Below are positions 44,927 to 53,411 of a stretch of 64,000 bases of DNA, one piece after another. Both the position numbers and the translations under genes were made by a program. The DNA comes from GCA-2705995 sp048267965. Its GTDB lineage: Bacteria; Bacteroidota; Bacteroidia; Flavobacteriales_G; Salibacteraceae. The notes beneath the pieces were generated by a model that was not told the origin of the DNA, searched no databases, and was given only the letters and a program-made list of their open reading frames with translations. The stretch spans positions 40,087-104,086 of the forward strand of contig JBLWWK010000010.1 in assembly GCA_048267965.1 (NCBI GenBank). Direction: 5' to 3'. Positions within the stretch are counted from its first letter, which is position 1. Each line of letters begins with the position of its first letter.

Positions 44927-45424
44927 GTGGTGAGTAGACCTGTATTAAAATTGCCGTTAACGAAGGTAGACCAATGGTTAAACGGAATTGGTGTGGTTTT
45001 ACTTTTGGTATTAATTGCGGTTCCTATTTTGATTTATGGTGATTTGCCAGAAGAAATCCCCACGCATTTTGGTGCCAATGGAAAGCCAGATGATTTTAAC
45101 CAGAAATCGCACATTTTTGTGCTTCCCTGTGTCATCCTCCTTTTATTTACGGGCTTGTTTTGGTTGGCGTATCAGCCACATTTGTACAACTATACCGTAA
45201 AGATTACCGAAGAAAATGCAGAACGCCAGTATAGAAATGCCAGCAGAATGATGCGCTTTTTAAACCTAAGTGTTTTGGTGTTATTTGCCTACATAGAAGC
45301 ATCAACAATATCTACTGCGCTAGGCTACAGTGAAGGTTTAAGCGCTTGGTTTTTACCTGTAATATTGGTGCTAATGGTGGGCCTACCCATTTATTTTATA
45401 GCTAAATCGAGCCAACTTGAATAA
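44927..45424 (+). CDS. DUF1648 domain membrane protein
   Basis: 165 aa from GTG (44927 or 44930). Four membrane helices. The DUF1648 signature PEEIPTHFGANGKPDDF lies between helices 1 and 2. DUF1648 is also found in SdpI-like immunity proteins, but the longer SdpI architecture is not seen here. No function assigned. Confidence 0.8.
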   Translation: MVSRPVLKLPLTKVDQWLNGIGVVLLLVLIAVPILIYGDLPEEIPTHFGANGKPDDFNQKSHIFVLPCVILLLFTGLFWLAYQPHLYNYTVKITEENAERQYRNASRMMRFLNLSVLVLFAYIEASTISTALGYSEGLSAWFLPVILVLMVGLPIYFIAKSSQLE

Positions 45425-45472
45425 GTTTATGGAATCTGGTCTAAAAGCTACTCTCTAATAAAAACAAAAAGC

Positions 45473-46693
45473 ATGAAATATTTAACGGGTCTATTATTTC
45501 TTTTTTTAGTGATGAGCTGCTCGGCTCAGAAAGAAACTACATCAAAAAAATCAAAATCGGTTCCTACCAAAAAAGCAGAAAGCATTGCTAGCCAAAACAA
45601 TCGATTTGCTTTCGATTTATACCGTCAAATTGCCGATAAAGATGGAAACGTCTTTTTTTCACCTTTCAGTATTTCTACGGCACTTTCGATGACGTATGCT
45701 GGGGCAAGTGGCAACACCGCTCAAGAAATGGCTAATGTGTTTTACTTCGATAAAAATACACCCACATTTCACCAAAAATACGGAGCGTATTTGGCGCAAC
45801 TCAACAGAAATGCCAAATCACTTATCGAATTAAACATTGCCAATCGGTTATATCCTGAAAAAACGTATCAATTCAAGAAAACCTTCTTGGCAGATGTAGG
45901 TAAAAACTATGGGGCGAGCATCGAGAAAATGGATTATCAAGCCAATTCAGAGGGGAGTCGAAAAATCATAAATACGTGGGTAGAAGAGCAAACCAAAAAC
46001 AGAATTAAAAACTTGTTGCCCAGCGGCACCGTTACGCCCGATACGCGGATGATTCTGGTAAATGCCATTTACTTTAAAGCCGATTGGCAAGAGTCTTTCG
46101 ATAAAAATCGTACCCAAAAAGACAATTTTAAACCAGAAAGCGGAGGCAAAATACAAGCCGATTTTATGAACGCCCAACGCTGCATGCCTTATACAGAAAC
46201 GAGCCAATACAAAATGGTGCGTTTACCGTATAAAGGCAAACGCCATAGCATGATTGTGGTACTTCCGAAAGGCAACAAAAGCTTAAAATCGATAGAGAAA
46301 AACTTCGATTTTTCTAACATCAAAGAATTGTATGCTGGGCAACAAGAAGTGATTTTTAAAATGCCAAAATTCGAAATGACTTTGCCGCTTGGCTTAAACG
46401 AACCGTTACAGAAAATGGGCATGAAAGAGGCCTTTTCTTCGGCTGCTAATTTCTCTAACATGTCTGATGGCAACCTGGCCATCTCAGATATTTTGCACAA
46501 GGCATTTGTAAAAGTAGACGAAGAAGGAACCGAAGCTGCGGCAGCCACAGCGGTAATTGCCGTCACCACTTCTGCCGTGGCTATGCCAACTCCAGAACCT
46601 AAAAAGTTCATTGCCGATCATCCGTTTTTGTATTTCGTGGTAGATGATGCCACCCAAAGTATTTTATTCATGGGGCGCTTATCGCAGCCTTAG
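45473..46693 (+). CDS. Serpin lipoprotein
   Basis: 406 aa. Lipobox FLVMSC near residue 16, Lys/Ser linker, then a complete serpin fold (NRFAFDLYRQIA, FFSPFSISTALSMTYAGA, NAIYFKADWQESF, VRLPYKGKRHSMIVVLP, FIADHPFLYFVVDD). The hinge VDEEGTEAAAATA is inhibitory-type (small residues P15-P9). Counting from the hinge gives P1-P1' near Thr-Ser in AVTTSAVAM, suggesting elastase- or subtilisin-like targets (inference). As a surface or periplasmic lipoprotein it would protect against proteases. Monocistronic; its terminator is built from the iterated motif. Confidence 0.92.
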   Translation: MKYLTGLLFLFLVMSCSAQKETTSKKSKSVPTKKAESIASQNNRFAFDLYRQIADKDGNVFFSPFSISTALSMTYAGASGNTAQEMANVFYFDKNTPTFHQKYGAYLAQLNRNAKSLIELNIANRLYPEKTYQFKKTFLADVGKNYGASIEKMDYQANSEGSRKIINTWVEEQTKNRIKNLLPSGTVTPDTRMILVNAIYFKADWQESFDKNRTQKDNFKPESGGKIQADFMNAQRCMPYTETSQYKMVRLPYKGKRHSMIVVLPKGNKSLKSIEKNFDFSNIKELYAGQQEVIFKMPKFEMTLPLGLNEPLQKMGMKEAFSSAANFSNMSDGNLAISDILHKAFVKVDEEGTEAAAATAVIAVTTSAVAMPTPEPKKFIADHPFLYFVVDDATQSILFMGRLSQP

Positions 46694-46712
46694 AATAGTC
46701 TTCTATTTGTTT

Positions 46713-46754
46713 ATCTCGGTAGGAACACGATTTCGGTTCCTACCGAGATTTTTT
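46713..46754 (+). terminator. Terminator of the serpin gene made of an inverted pair of the iterated motif
   Basis: Perfect 14-bp stem ATCTCGGTAGGAAC (46713-46726) / GTTCCTACCGAGAT (46736-46749), 9-base loop, then T6. The arms are GGTAGGAACA and GGTTCCTACC. Confidence 0.93.
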
Positions 46755-46837
46755 GTTTCTACAAAACACCTTTTTGTTCTATGTGGCTGCTCTGGCACCT
46801 TTTTAGTTGTAAAGCACACGACTTAAAAAGCAAGTGG

Positions 46838-46845
46838 TACTTTTG
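46838..46845 (+). promoter_or_regulatory. -7-like element that decides the start of the next gene
   Basis: TACTTTTG. Transcription would start near 46851, so the TTG at 46848 cannot be the start codon and the ATG at 46866 is favoured. Confidence 0.5.
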
Positions 46846-46865
46846 ACTTGAAAATGGTGAAATAC

Positions 46866-47579
46866 ATGAAAAAGTGGATAATTGGTTTAGTGGTTTTGTT
46901 GGGCTTTTGTGCAGCGTTAAGAGCCGAATACAACGGAGCTTTTTATCAGTTCGAAATTGAAATGCAAGATGGCACCATTGATACAGGCTACTGCTACATT
47001 GCCGATGCCTATATAGAAACCGATTCGCTGAATAATTCAGACTATTTCAAGAATAGAATTTACCGATCGGTTTACTACAATCAAGATAGCTTGAGCTATT
47101 ACCAACACTTTTTTCCCTATCAATTTAAGCTGCATTATTCTAACGATGTTTTAACAGAATACATCACCATAGATAGGGTGGTAGTTCAGTATAGCAAGGT
47201 GAAATCAGTGCGGTTTTTAAACGCCTACTCATCTAGTTATATCTCAGGTGTAGGTAGTTTTCACGCACCAGAAGATATTGTTTGGATGAAAAACCCACCA
47301 GTTGATTCTTTCAGTATTGGCGGGCACTTATGTGGTTGGTACATTTTTATTCATGATACTACCCCAGAAATTACCGACTGGAAACAAAAAGTGCAGCAAA
47401 AAGCTAAGGCGTTATGGATTCAGTACGATCAGTTGGGAGAAGAATTTGATTATTCAAGATCTGATAGCGCACGTAAGAGTTATTCTCAATTTGAAGACGA
47501 GCTAGATTCCATTTTAAGTGATTATGTTTTCGAACTTACCGGCCAAAAAGTGGTAATAATTGTAGAATGTACCTGTTAA
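46866..47579 (+). CDS. Secreted protein of unknown function
   Basis: 237 aa from ATG at 46866, which opens a signal peptide (MKKWIIGLVVLLGFCAALRA). The mature part is Tyr/Asp-rich (GAFYQFEIEMQDGTIDTGYC), mostly predicted strands with a C-terminal charged helix (DYSRSDSARKSYSQFEDEL). No motif recognised. Followed 25 bases later by the DUF1801 gene. Confidence 0.65.
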   Translation: MKKWIIGLVVLLGFCAALRAEYNGAFYQFEIEMQDGTIDTGYCYIADAYIETDSLNNSDYFKNRIYRSVYYNQDSLSYYQHFFPYQFKLHYSNDVLTEYITIDRVVVQYSKVKSVRFLNAYSSSYISGVGSFHAPEDIVWMKNPPVDSFSIGGHLCGWYIFIHDTTPEITDWKQKVQQKAKALWIQYDQLGEEFDYSRSDSARKSYSQFEDELDSILSDYVFELTGQKVVIIVECTC

Positions 47580-47604
47580 TCGTAACCATGTTATCCATTT
47601 CTGT

Positions 47605-48039
47605 ATGAACGCAATAACCCTTCGATCAGACCCGAGAGTAAAAGTCAAGTTTGCCGCATATCCTGAAGAAATTCGAGAAAAGATGGAAGTTTTGCGTTCG
47701 CTCATCTTAGAAACGGCAGAAGAGTTAGACTCGGTTACCGAACTGGAAGAAACCTTGAAGTGGGGCGAGCCTAGTTACCTAACACCAAAAGGCAGCACAT
47801 TACGTATCGACTGGAAACCGAAAAACCCAACGGTTTACTCGCTCTACTTCAAATGTACCAGCAAATTGGTAGAGACTTTTAGAGAATTGTATGCAGATGA
47901 TTTGCAATTCGAAAAGAACCGAGCCATTGTTATTGAAATCCATCAAGAATTGAATAGGCCCATTTTGAAAAAGTGCATTACTGCTGCCCTAGAATATCAC
48001 CGAGTAAAAACCCTTCCTTATTTAGGAATCGAGCAATAG
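47605..48039 (+). CDS. DUF1801 (YdhG-like) protein
   Basis: 144 aa. YPEEIREKMEVLRSLILETA, LEETLKWGEPSYL and YSLYFKCTSKLVETFRELY are the conserved blocks of the DUF1801/YdhG family. Role unknown; members are small cytoplasmic proteins. Last clear core gene before the accessory region. Confidence 0.88.
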   Translation: MNAITLRSDPRVKVKFAAYPEEIREKMEVLRSLILETAEELDSVTELEETLKWGEPSYLTPKGSTLRIDWKPKNPTVYSLYFKCTSKLVETFRELYADDLQFEKNRAIVIEIHQELNRPILKKCITAALEYHRVKTLPYLGIEQ

Positions 48040-48479
48040 ATGTGCTCAATTGCACGGTTTTACTGAAGTTATTGCTAAGAAATCTTCGAGGTAATTGGTT
48101 AAAATTTCATCCTTTTTGCTGTTTTTATCCGTTTTTAACAGAATAATTAAAGAAAATGACTTTTTAGAAAACAATGTGTGGAAAATACGCAAGAATCCTT
48201 TGTTGAACGAGAGTAGGATATACGTTTCTGTTCTACTTTCGACTTGCTCTAATTAAAATTATGGTTTTATAAATTGATTATTAGAGGTTTAGTTTGTTCA
48301 AAAGAAGGGTTGCGAGGGGGCAGCTCTTCTTTGAATTTTCCACTAAAGAAATCGCAGACTCATGAAATTACACAAATACGAACCATCCGCTATTACACCC
48401 ATCTGCATAATTATGGGATTGGTTGTGGCATTACTTACTGTTTACAGCCTGCTTTAAGAATAACCAAAATACCTAGGCC
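48040..48479. other. Gene-free stretch at the left edge of the accessory region
   Basis: Short frames only (longest 69 codons at 48274) with no family resemblance or start signal. Nothing else seen. Confidence 0.5.
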
Positions 48480-48761
48480 GTGAAAGAAAATATAGCTTTA
48501 AAAAATATAGTGATTGAGCGTAAATCAAAGTTAGAAGAAGCTAAAGCTTTCTTTCAAGAATTTCATCATACCTTTCCGTATGTCTACAGCGACCCAGATT
48601 TTAGGGAATTCGACTGGGATGCTTGTCGTTTATATTGCCGCTCAGGTAAAAGCTATTCTACCGACAAGTTTGCAGAGTTTGTTGGTATTTATTTCGATGT
48701 AGATATTGAAGAGTTCTCGAGCGTTAAGAACCAAAGCGCAGCCAAATCAAAAACAGCATAA
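48480..48761 (+). CDS. Small hypothetical protein
   Basis: 93 aa with GTG start at 48480. Composition is protein-like (FFQEFHHTFPYVYSDPDF, WDACRLYCRSGKSYSTDKFA) and it ends in an Ala/Lys/Ser tail. No homologous family recognised. It could be a real small gene or a surviving piece of a larger one. Confidence 0.4.
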   Translation: MKENIALKNIVIERKSKLEEAKAFFQEFHHTFPYVYSDPDFREFDWDACRLYCRSGKSYSTDKFAEFVGIYFDVDIEEFSSVKNQSAAKSKTA

Positions 48762-48939
48762 TTCATTATTCTCTGGTTATCTACCGAATTTTTCACGCAG
48801 AAAATTAAAGCTGTTCTCATTTCTCTTTTACGTATAGCTAGCTAGCGGTAGAATTGTGTTGGCTGTTATTAATTGCGATAGACACCCATTCTTTACAAAG
48901 TTATTCAATCTTTGGTTCCACTTTTTAGCTTGCAATTTG

Positions 48940-48972
48940 ACTCCAACGTCACTCCAACGTCACTCCAACGTC
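48940..48972. repeat. Three tandem copies of an 11-mer
   Basis: ACTCCAACGTC repeated three times without variation, in a non-coding stretch. Confidence 0.85.
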
Positions 48973-49019
48973 ACAAGAAGAATTTTTGAATTGAACAATA
49001 GAAGCTTAAATGTTCATTA

Positions 49020-49236
49020 GGTGATTTTTCAAAACCCATTTCGATATTTTGATCATCCTTCTGCTGTAATAAAGACTGAGAATAACATTGGTGCCAATCG
49101 AGAGTTATCTAAAGGTCTAGGGGTAACTATAACCAGAAAAACTGTTGAACTTCATGAAGCAACTATATCTGTAGATAGCTAGGTAGGGGTAGGAACCCGT
49201 TTTACAATTAGAATACCTAGATACCTTCAAAATTGA
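49020..49236 (+). pseudogene. Histidine kinase C-terminal remnant
   Basis: Reading + from near 49028 gives QNPFRYFDHPSAV, then NNIGANRELSKGLGVTITRK, TVELHEATISVDS, an in-frame TAG (near 49179), then VGVGTRFTIRIP. This is the G2-box end of a HATPase_c domain (compare GLGLAIVKKIVELHGGTI). There is no start and no upstream kinase core, so this is decay. The iterated 10-mer (49188-49197) sits in its VGT codons. Confidence 0.6.
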
Positions 49237-49746
49237 ATAAAAACAGCGTGATTCTACACTATTTTGATCAATGAGTTCTCGGCCATGTAGGAACCGGTTA
49301 GAATTTCATGGCAGATCAAACTTTTATCGACTTTAGGTTTTAGACTGAAAAAAACATAAACAGTAGAAGGCATAATTGATAAAGGTTTGATTCATTGGAA
49401 GTTCTATCGAGCTTTTCAATCACAAAAAGGAATATAACTCGATAGGCTAAAAATGGAAGTAATCGAAAGAAGAAAATGAAATGTAAAGAGTAAATTGGGG
49501 AATTGAGGAAATTGCATTTTCCTAGCTATAATTAGCATAGCAAAGACAATGTTCTGCGTAATTATCCTTTAATATAAGTATTAGCAGTAAAGAAGCTTTT
49601 AATACTGTAAAGCCTTGATTTCAAATTATACTCAATTAAGCCCCTGCGAAGGCGGAGCGAAACTCATCTAAGGTGCAAGCTTAGGCTTGCGTTATTTTAA
49701 ATATTTTACTTTTATCTCTAATAAATTAATTTCATAACTATTCTAC
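49237..49746. other. Gene-free stretch
   Basis: No supported ORF. Contains a one-mismatch copy of the 10-mer (49286-49295) and a small hairpin GCAAGC/GCTTGC (49675-49690) just before the next gene. Confidence 0.5.
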
Positions 49747-49998
49747 ATGTCCAAAAAAGAAAAAGTACTTGTTTCCATTCTTGTTGGATGGAGTTTTATA
49801 CATGTGACATTACTCTATTTATCTTCTGTCAGATCTGATGAAAGTATATTCCATGTGAATAGAAGCGTCAACCAATTTTACCCTTTTCATGAAAACTGCG
49901 TTTTCTCCTCATGTTATGACTCTTCTGAATTTCTAATTTATTCAGTGTTTCCCTGGGTTGTATATATTGCCTACAAGCTGTTAGACAAAATAAAATAA
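49747..49998 (+). CDS. Small membrane protein
   Basis: 83 aa, membrane helices at about 6-26 and 60-78, with a short loop (NRSVNQFYPFHENCVFSSCY) between. ATG at 49747. It has the look of a conserved small integral membrane protein of Bacteroidota, but I cannot name a family. Flanked by two related hairpins (49675 and 50028); the latter acts as its terminator. Confidence 0.6.
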   Translation: MSKKEKVLVSILVGWSFIHVTLLYLSSVRSDESIFHVNRSVNQFYPFHENCVFSSCYDSSEFLIYSVFPWVVYIAYKLLDKIK

Positions 49999-50027
49999 CT
50001 GTGGTTCAGCTCTGTAAAGAGCCTTCA

Positions 50028-50053
50028 CCACAAGCTAAGGCTTGCGGTTTTTC
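50028..50053 (+). terminator. Terminator after the small membrane protein
   Basis: CCACAAGC (50028-50035) / GCTTGCGG (50040-50047), one mismatch, TAAG loop, T5 tail. Confidence 0.65.
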
Positions 50054-50213
50054 AATTACTTTATCTTTATCAATATAATAAATGACCCCAAATACACTTA
50101 ATCATGCCACACGAGGGAGATAAGTTTACTAAAAGTTAACTTGTAGATTAGTTGTGTGTAAAGTCTAACATAACGACCGCTAAGACTACATTAATCATCT
50201 TTACTTATACGAT

Positions 50214-51053
50214 ATGAAATCAGAAATAATAAAATCACTATCTAATAATTTTGAAGACCATTCTCAAACCACTGAAAATGGTATTGATTTTTGGTTTGCT
50301 AGAGATATTCAACACCTTTTAGGCTATTCAGAATGGAGGAATTTTCAGAAAGTAATTGTAAAAGCAAAGATTTCTTGTGAAACTACTGGAAATAACATTT
50401 TAGACCATTTTGTTGATGTCAACAAAATGGTAAAACTTGGTTCAGGAAGTGAAAGAGAAATTGAAGATATAATGCTTACAAGGTATGCTTGTTATTTAGT
50501 TGCTCAAAATGGAGACTCAAGAAAAGAACAAATAGCGTTTGCTCAAAACTATTTTGCTATCCAAACAAGGAAAGTTGAAGTAATTGAAAAAAGAATTAAA
50601 GATTGGGAAAGACTTCAAGCTAGACAAAAACTAACACTTTCAGAAAAAGAATTATCTGAACTTATCTACGAACAAACAGGTAATGACAGAAACTTTGGGA
50701 TAATTAGAAGTAAAGGAGACCAAGCCTTATTTGGAAAAACAACTCAGCAAATGAAGAATGAATTGGGCATCCCTAAAGGTCGAGCTTTAGCAGATTTCCT
50801 GCCAACAATTACTATAAAGGCAAAGGATTTTGCAACTGAAATTACAGTGTTTAATACTAAAGAAAAAAATTTAGAAACAGAGAGACAAATTTCCGCTGAA
50901 CACATTACGAACAATCGTGGAGTACGAGGAATTTTATTAAAAAGAGGAATAAAACCTGAGCAACTTCCTGCTGAAGAGGATATAAAAAAGTTGGAGAGAA
51001 GAGTAAGCTCGGAACCAAAAAAGCTTGGGAAAAATCCTGATAAACTAAAATAA
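50214..51053 (+). CDS. dinD: DinD-like protein with Bro-N domain
   Basis: 279 aa. N-terminal Bro-N fold (GIDFWFARDIQHLLGYSEWRNF, LTRYACYLVAQNGDSRKEQIAFAQ) followed by the DinD-specific helical part (RNFGIIRSKGDQALFGKTTQQMK, NRGVRGILLKRGIKPEQLP). E. coli DinD inhibits RecA filaments after DNA damage. Stand-alone orphans of this family are often carried on islands and prophages. No LexA box was identified upstream. Codon use is AT-rich like the rest of the region. Confidence 0.9.
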   Translation: MKSEIIKSLSNNFEDHSQTTENGIDFWFARDIQHLLGYSEWRNFQKVIVKAKISCETTGNNILDHFVDVNKMVKLGSGSEREIEDIMLTRYACYLVAQNGDSRKEQIAFAQNYFAIQTRKVEVIEKRIKDWERLQARQKLTLSEKELSELIYEQTGNDRNFGIIRSKGDQALFGKTTQQMKNELGIPKGRALADFLPTITIKAKDFATEITVFNTKEKNLETERQISAEHITNNRGVRGILLKRGIKPEQLPAEEDIKKLERRVSSEPKKLGKNPDKLK

Positions 51054-51069
51054 AAAACACTACACTATA

Positions 51070-51258
51070 CTGGCTAAAAAAAAACATAGGTTTTCGGTAG
51101 GTTGGCTCGCCTCGGTTCTAATTTCTTATTGGTTTGTAGGCGGACTGTTACTAAATTTTAAAATCCCTCTGTTTCATAACCGAGACTGTTGTGGTGTATG
51201 TAAAGAGAGGTCTTACAATTATTGCCAACACATATACAAGCCTATACTCGCGATCTGA
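51070..51258 (+). other. Possible small membrane ORF without a standard start
   Basis: 63 codons open to TGA at 51256-51258, translating as LAKKKHRFSVGWLASVLISY, then WFVGGLLLNF and HNRDCCGVCKERSYNYC: a basic N-terminus, one hydrophobic helix and a four-Cys loop. There is no ATG, GTG or TTG in a sensible place. It may be a decayed gene. Confidence 0.3.
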
Positions 51259-51314
51259 TGCTCAGCTTACAAAAGAGCTAAATTTTAGCAAAGGCTACAA
51301 ATGATACGTTATAT

Positions 51315-52358
51315 ATGATAGAAACAGTTTGTAAAATATTAGATAAAATTGAAATTGAAGGAAAGAAATACTTTAAACTTCTAGAAAGTACAACTGATGA
51401 TGTTTATGTTATTCCTTTAAATCAGCTTTTTAATGATAACTTATTTATAGGGAGTGAATACAAGTTTTTCAAACAATATAATTCCAAATTACAAAAATAC
51501 TTTCTCACCCAACAACACCCGTATTACAAAATAAACGGTAATTACGATTTTAGGATAGTCGAGCAAAAACTCAATAATGATAGTAAAATCGAAGCTTTTA
51601 TTGTAGAAGACAATGATAGAAATCAAATACGCGTAAGAGCTTTGTTGTGGCAACAGTATGGTTGGAACAAAGAAACATTGCATTGTCATGTAGTCGCTTT
51701 TAGTAAAAAAGGATTAGTATTACGAAATTATGATTTTTCAAATTTACCGTACAATATAGGTTCTGTATATGAATTTAAAGTGATAGGGTTTGGAAAATTT
51801 AGGAACAATAAAAATATAGATGTGCCTTCAGTAATATTGGAACACTATGATGGCTCTGAGTTGAGTGTTACTGCGTTTAAATGGCAGGATGAAAAAAACT
51901 GGAAATTTGAAACTCTATTCTGTGAAATAATAAGATATAACTCATTTGGTAAACCTTATTTGAAAAATGTAGACGAAAGACATCCAATTTTTGAAGTAGG
52001 AAAGAAATATGATTTTGAGGTCACTAATTTAAAAACTAAACTTAACCTAAAAACTAATAATAAATATAATATCATTGAACTTAAAGGCCTTGATGGTTGT
52101 AATCATGAAACAAATGCTTTACCTGGTCAAATTAGAACTTTAAAAGTTGGTGAAAATATTCAGTGTATTATAAAGTCGATAGGTTATAATTTACGATTAA
52201 TTCAAACGAATATTAAAGATCCATATTTTGCTTCAATTGATGAAATAGTTAAGCAAAAAGAATTAATAACCAAATTTTTTGATAAAGCTATATCTGATGA
52301 CAAAGATGAAGATTCAATTGAACTAGCAGAAAAGTATAATTCAGATAGTGCATTTTAG
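51315..52358 (+). CDS. Segment 1: OB-like repeat protein
   Basis: 347 aa. Two internal repeats of about 100 residues are visible: QHPYYKINGNYDFRIVEQK against RHPIFEVGKKYDFEVTNLK, and RALLWQQYGWNKETLHCHVV against AFKWQDEKNWKFETLFCEII. Predicted beta-rich, so OB-fold-like nucleic-acid-binding modules are a reasonable guess. It ends EKYNSDSAF before the TAG. It may still be made as a stand-alone product. Confidence 0.65.
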   Translation: MIETVCKILDKIEIEGKKYFKLLESTTDDVYVIPLNQLFNDNLFIGSEYKFFKQYNSKLQKYFLTQQHPYYKINGNYDFRIVEQKLNNDSKIEAFIVEDNDRNQIRVRALLWQQYGWNKETLHCHVVAFSKKGLVLRNYDFSNLPYNIGSVYEFKVIGFGKFRNNKNIDVPSVILEHYDGSELSVTAFKWQDEKNWKFETLFCEIIRYNSFGKPYLKNVDERHPIFEVGKKYDFEVTNLKTKLNLKTNNKYNIIELKGLDGCNHETNALPGQIRTLKVGENIQCIIKSIGYNLRLIQTNIKDPYFASIDEIVKQKELITKFFDKAISDDKDEDSIELAEKYNSDSAF

Positions 52359-53411
52359 GTATTCACATTTTGCAATAAAATCCTCACAAGATATTTTAAA
52401 GAATTCAGCGAACGCTACGATTATAAATCAAGCAAGCAGGTTGCGGAATTAATTATCACAATTGAAAGGTGGATAATCAAAAGTGGTATTATCACCTCAT
52501 TTCCTAATGAAGAAGCGAGAAAAAACACCATAGCTAAGGCAAAACAGCAATTAGATAAGTATGTTAGGATAAATGATATTCTTACCATATTGGAAGAATT
52601 AGATTTACATGAGTTCTTTACAAAGAAACATGAGCAAGTAAATTCTTCACATATTGAAGACTTACATTACATCTTGACTTTCTCGGACATTAAACTAGTA
52701 GAGGAATCTTTATTTATCAATTATCTAACTGATGTTTTGAATAAATTGAAGCTTGATGCAACATCAATTTATAATCTTAAGAAACTTGACAAGTCGTTAC
52801 AGTTGAATAAGAAGGTCTTTTACAAAGATGAATATGAACGGTCTTTCAATTTATTGTTTGGAAACAACAGCTTATTTCAAAGTGAGAGTGACAAAAATAA
52901 ATATTTTACATTATCGTTTTGTCAGTTTCTTATAAATGATAAGCTAAATAATAATGAAAGGTCAAATTACTTATTAGGTAAAATATTAAGACAATGTTTT
53001 TATTCAAACTTTGATATTAGTTTCAAAGAGAAATTGCTTTTTAATGCTTATTACTATCAAAGTAATCAATTTCAGCAAAATACACATCCGTTTAAGTTTG
53101 TTGAAAAATTAGAAATAATAGATGAAAATCTTCCTGAAAATCCGAATTGTTTCAAAGGTAATAATGACGACTGGATTCTTATTAAAGATTCTTATGATAA
53201 GAAAAATGTAATTGAAGTAAAGGCGTTAAAGAAAGAGTTTAATGGATTTGTAGTTGATTATAAAGGAATCGAGGGCTTTTTACCTTTTAATCATATTACG
53301 GAAAAAGCATTAAAATATTATTCGTATTCCAAGGTTGATTTTACATTAACAGTTTATTGTATTCTTATTAGTGAAGAGTTTAATTTTTTTTGTTGCAAAA
53401 CAACCAAATAG
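52359..53411 (+). CDS. Segment 2: helical middle and first S1-like domain
   Basis: Open from directly after the TAG at 52356 to TAG at 53409-53411, 350 codons, no stop inside. Starting only at the internal TTG (52590) would drop the conserved-looking helix RYFKEFSERYDYKSSKQ. The C-terminal part VIEVKALKKEFNGFVVDYKG followed by IEGFLPFNHI is an S1-like RNA-binding domain whose end is cut by the frameshift. Confidence 0.5.
   Translation, partial: VFTFCNKILTRYFKEFSERYDYKSSKQVAELIITIERWIIKSGIITSFPNEEARKNTIAKAKQQLDKYVRINDILTILEELDLHEFFTKKHEQVNSSHIEDLHYILTFSDIKLVEESLFINYLTDVLNKLKLDATSIYNLKKLDKSLQLNKKVFYKDEYERSFNLLFGNNSLFQSESDKNKYFTLSFCQFLINDKLNNNERSNYLLGKILRQCFYSNFDISFKEKLLFNAYYYQSNQFQQNTHPFKFVEKLEIIDENLPENPNCFKGNNDDWILIKDSYDKKNVIEVKALKKEFNGFVVDYKGIEGFLPFNHITEKALKYYSYSKVDFTLTVYCILISEEFNFFCCKTTK

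Noticed and set aside
48274..48483. 69-codon ORF
   Set aside because: Composition and start are unconvincing and there is no family match; treated as non-coding.
48940..48972. Tandem repeat as a CRISPR seed
   Set aside because: The units are contiguous with no spacers, and no cas gene is nearby. No CRISPR array was seen anywhere in the window.
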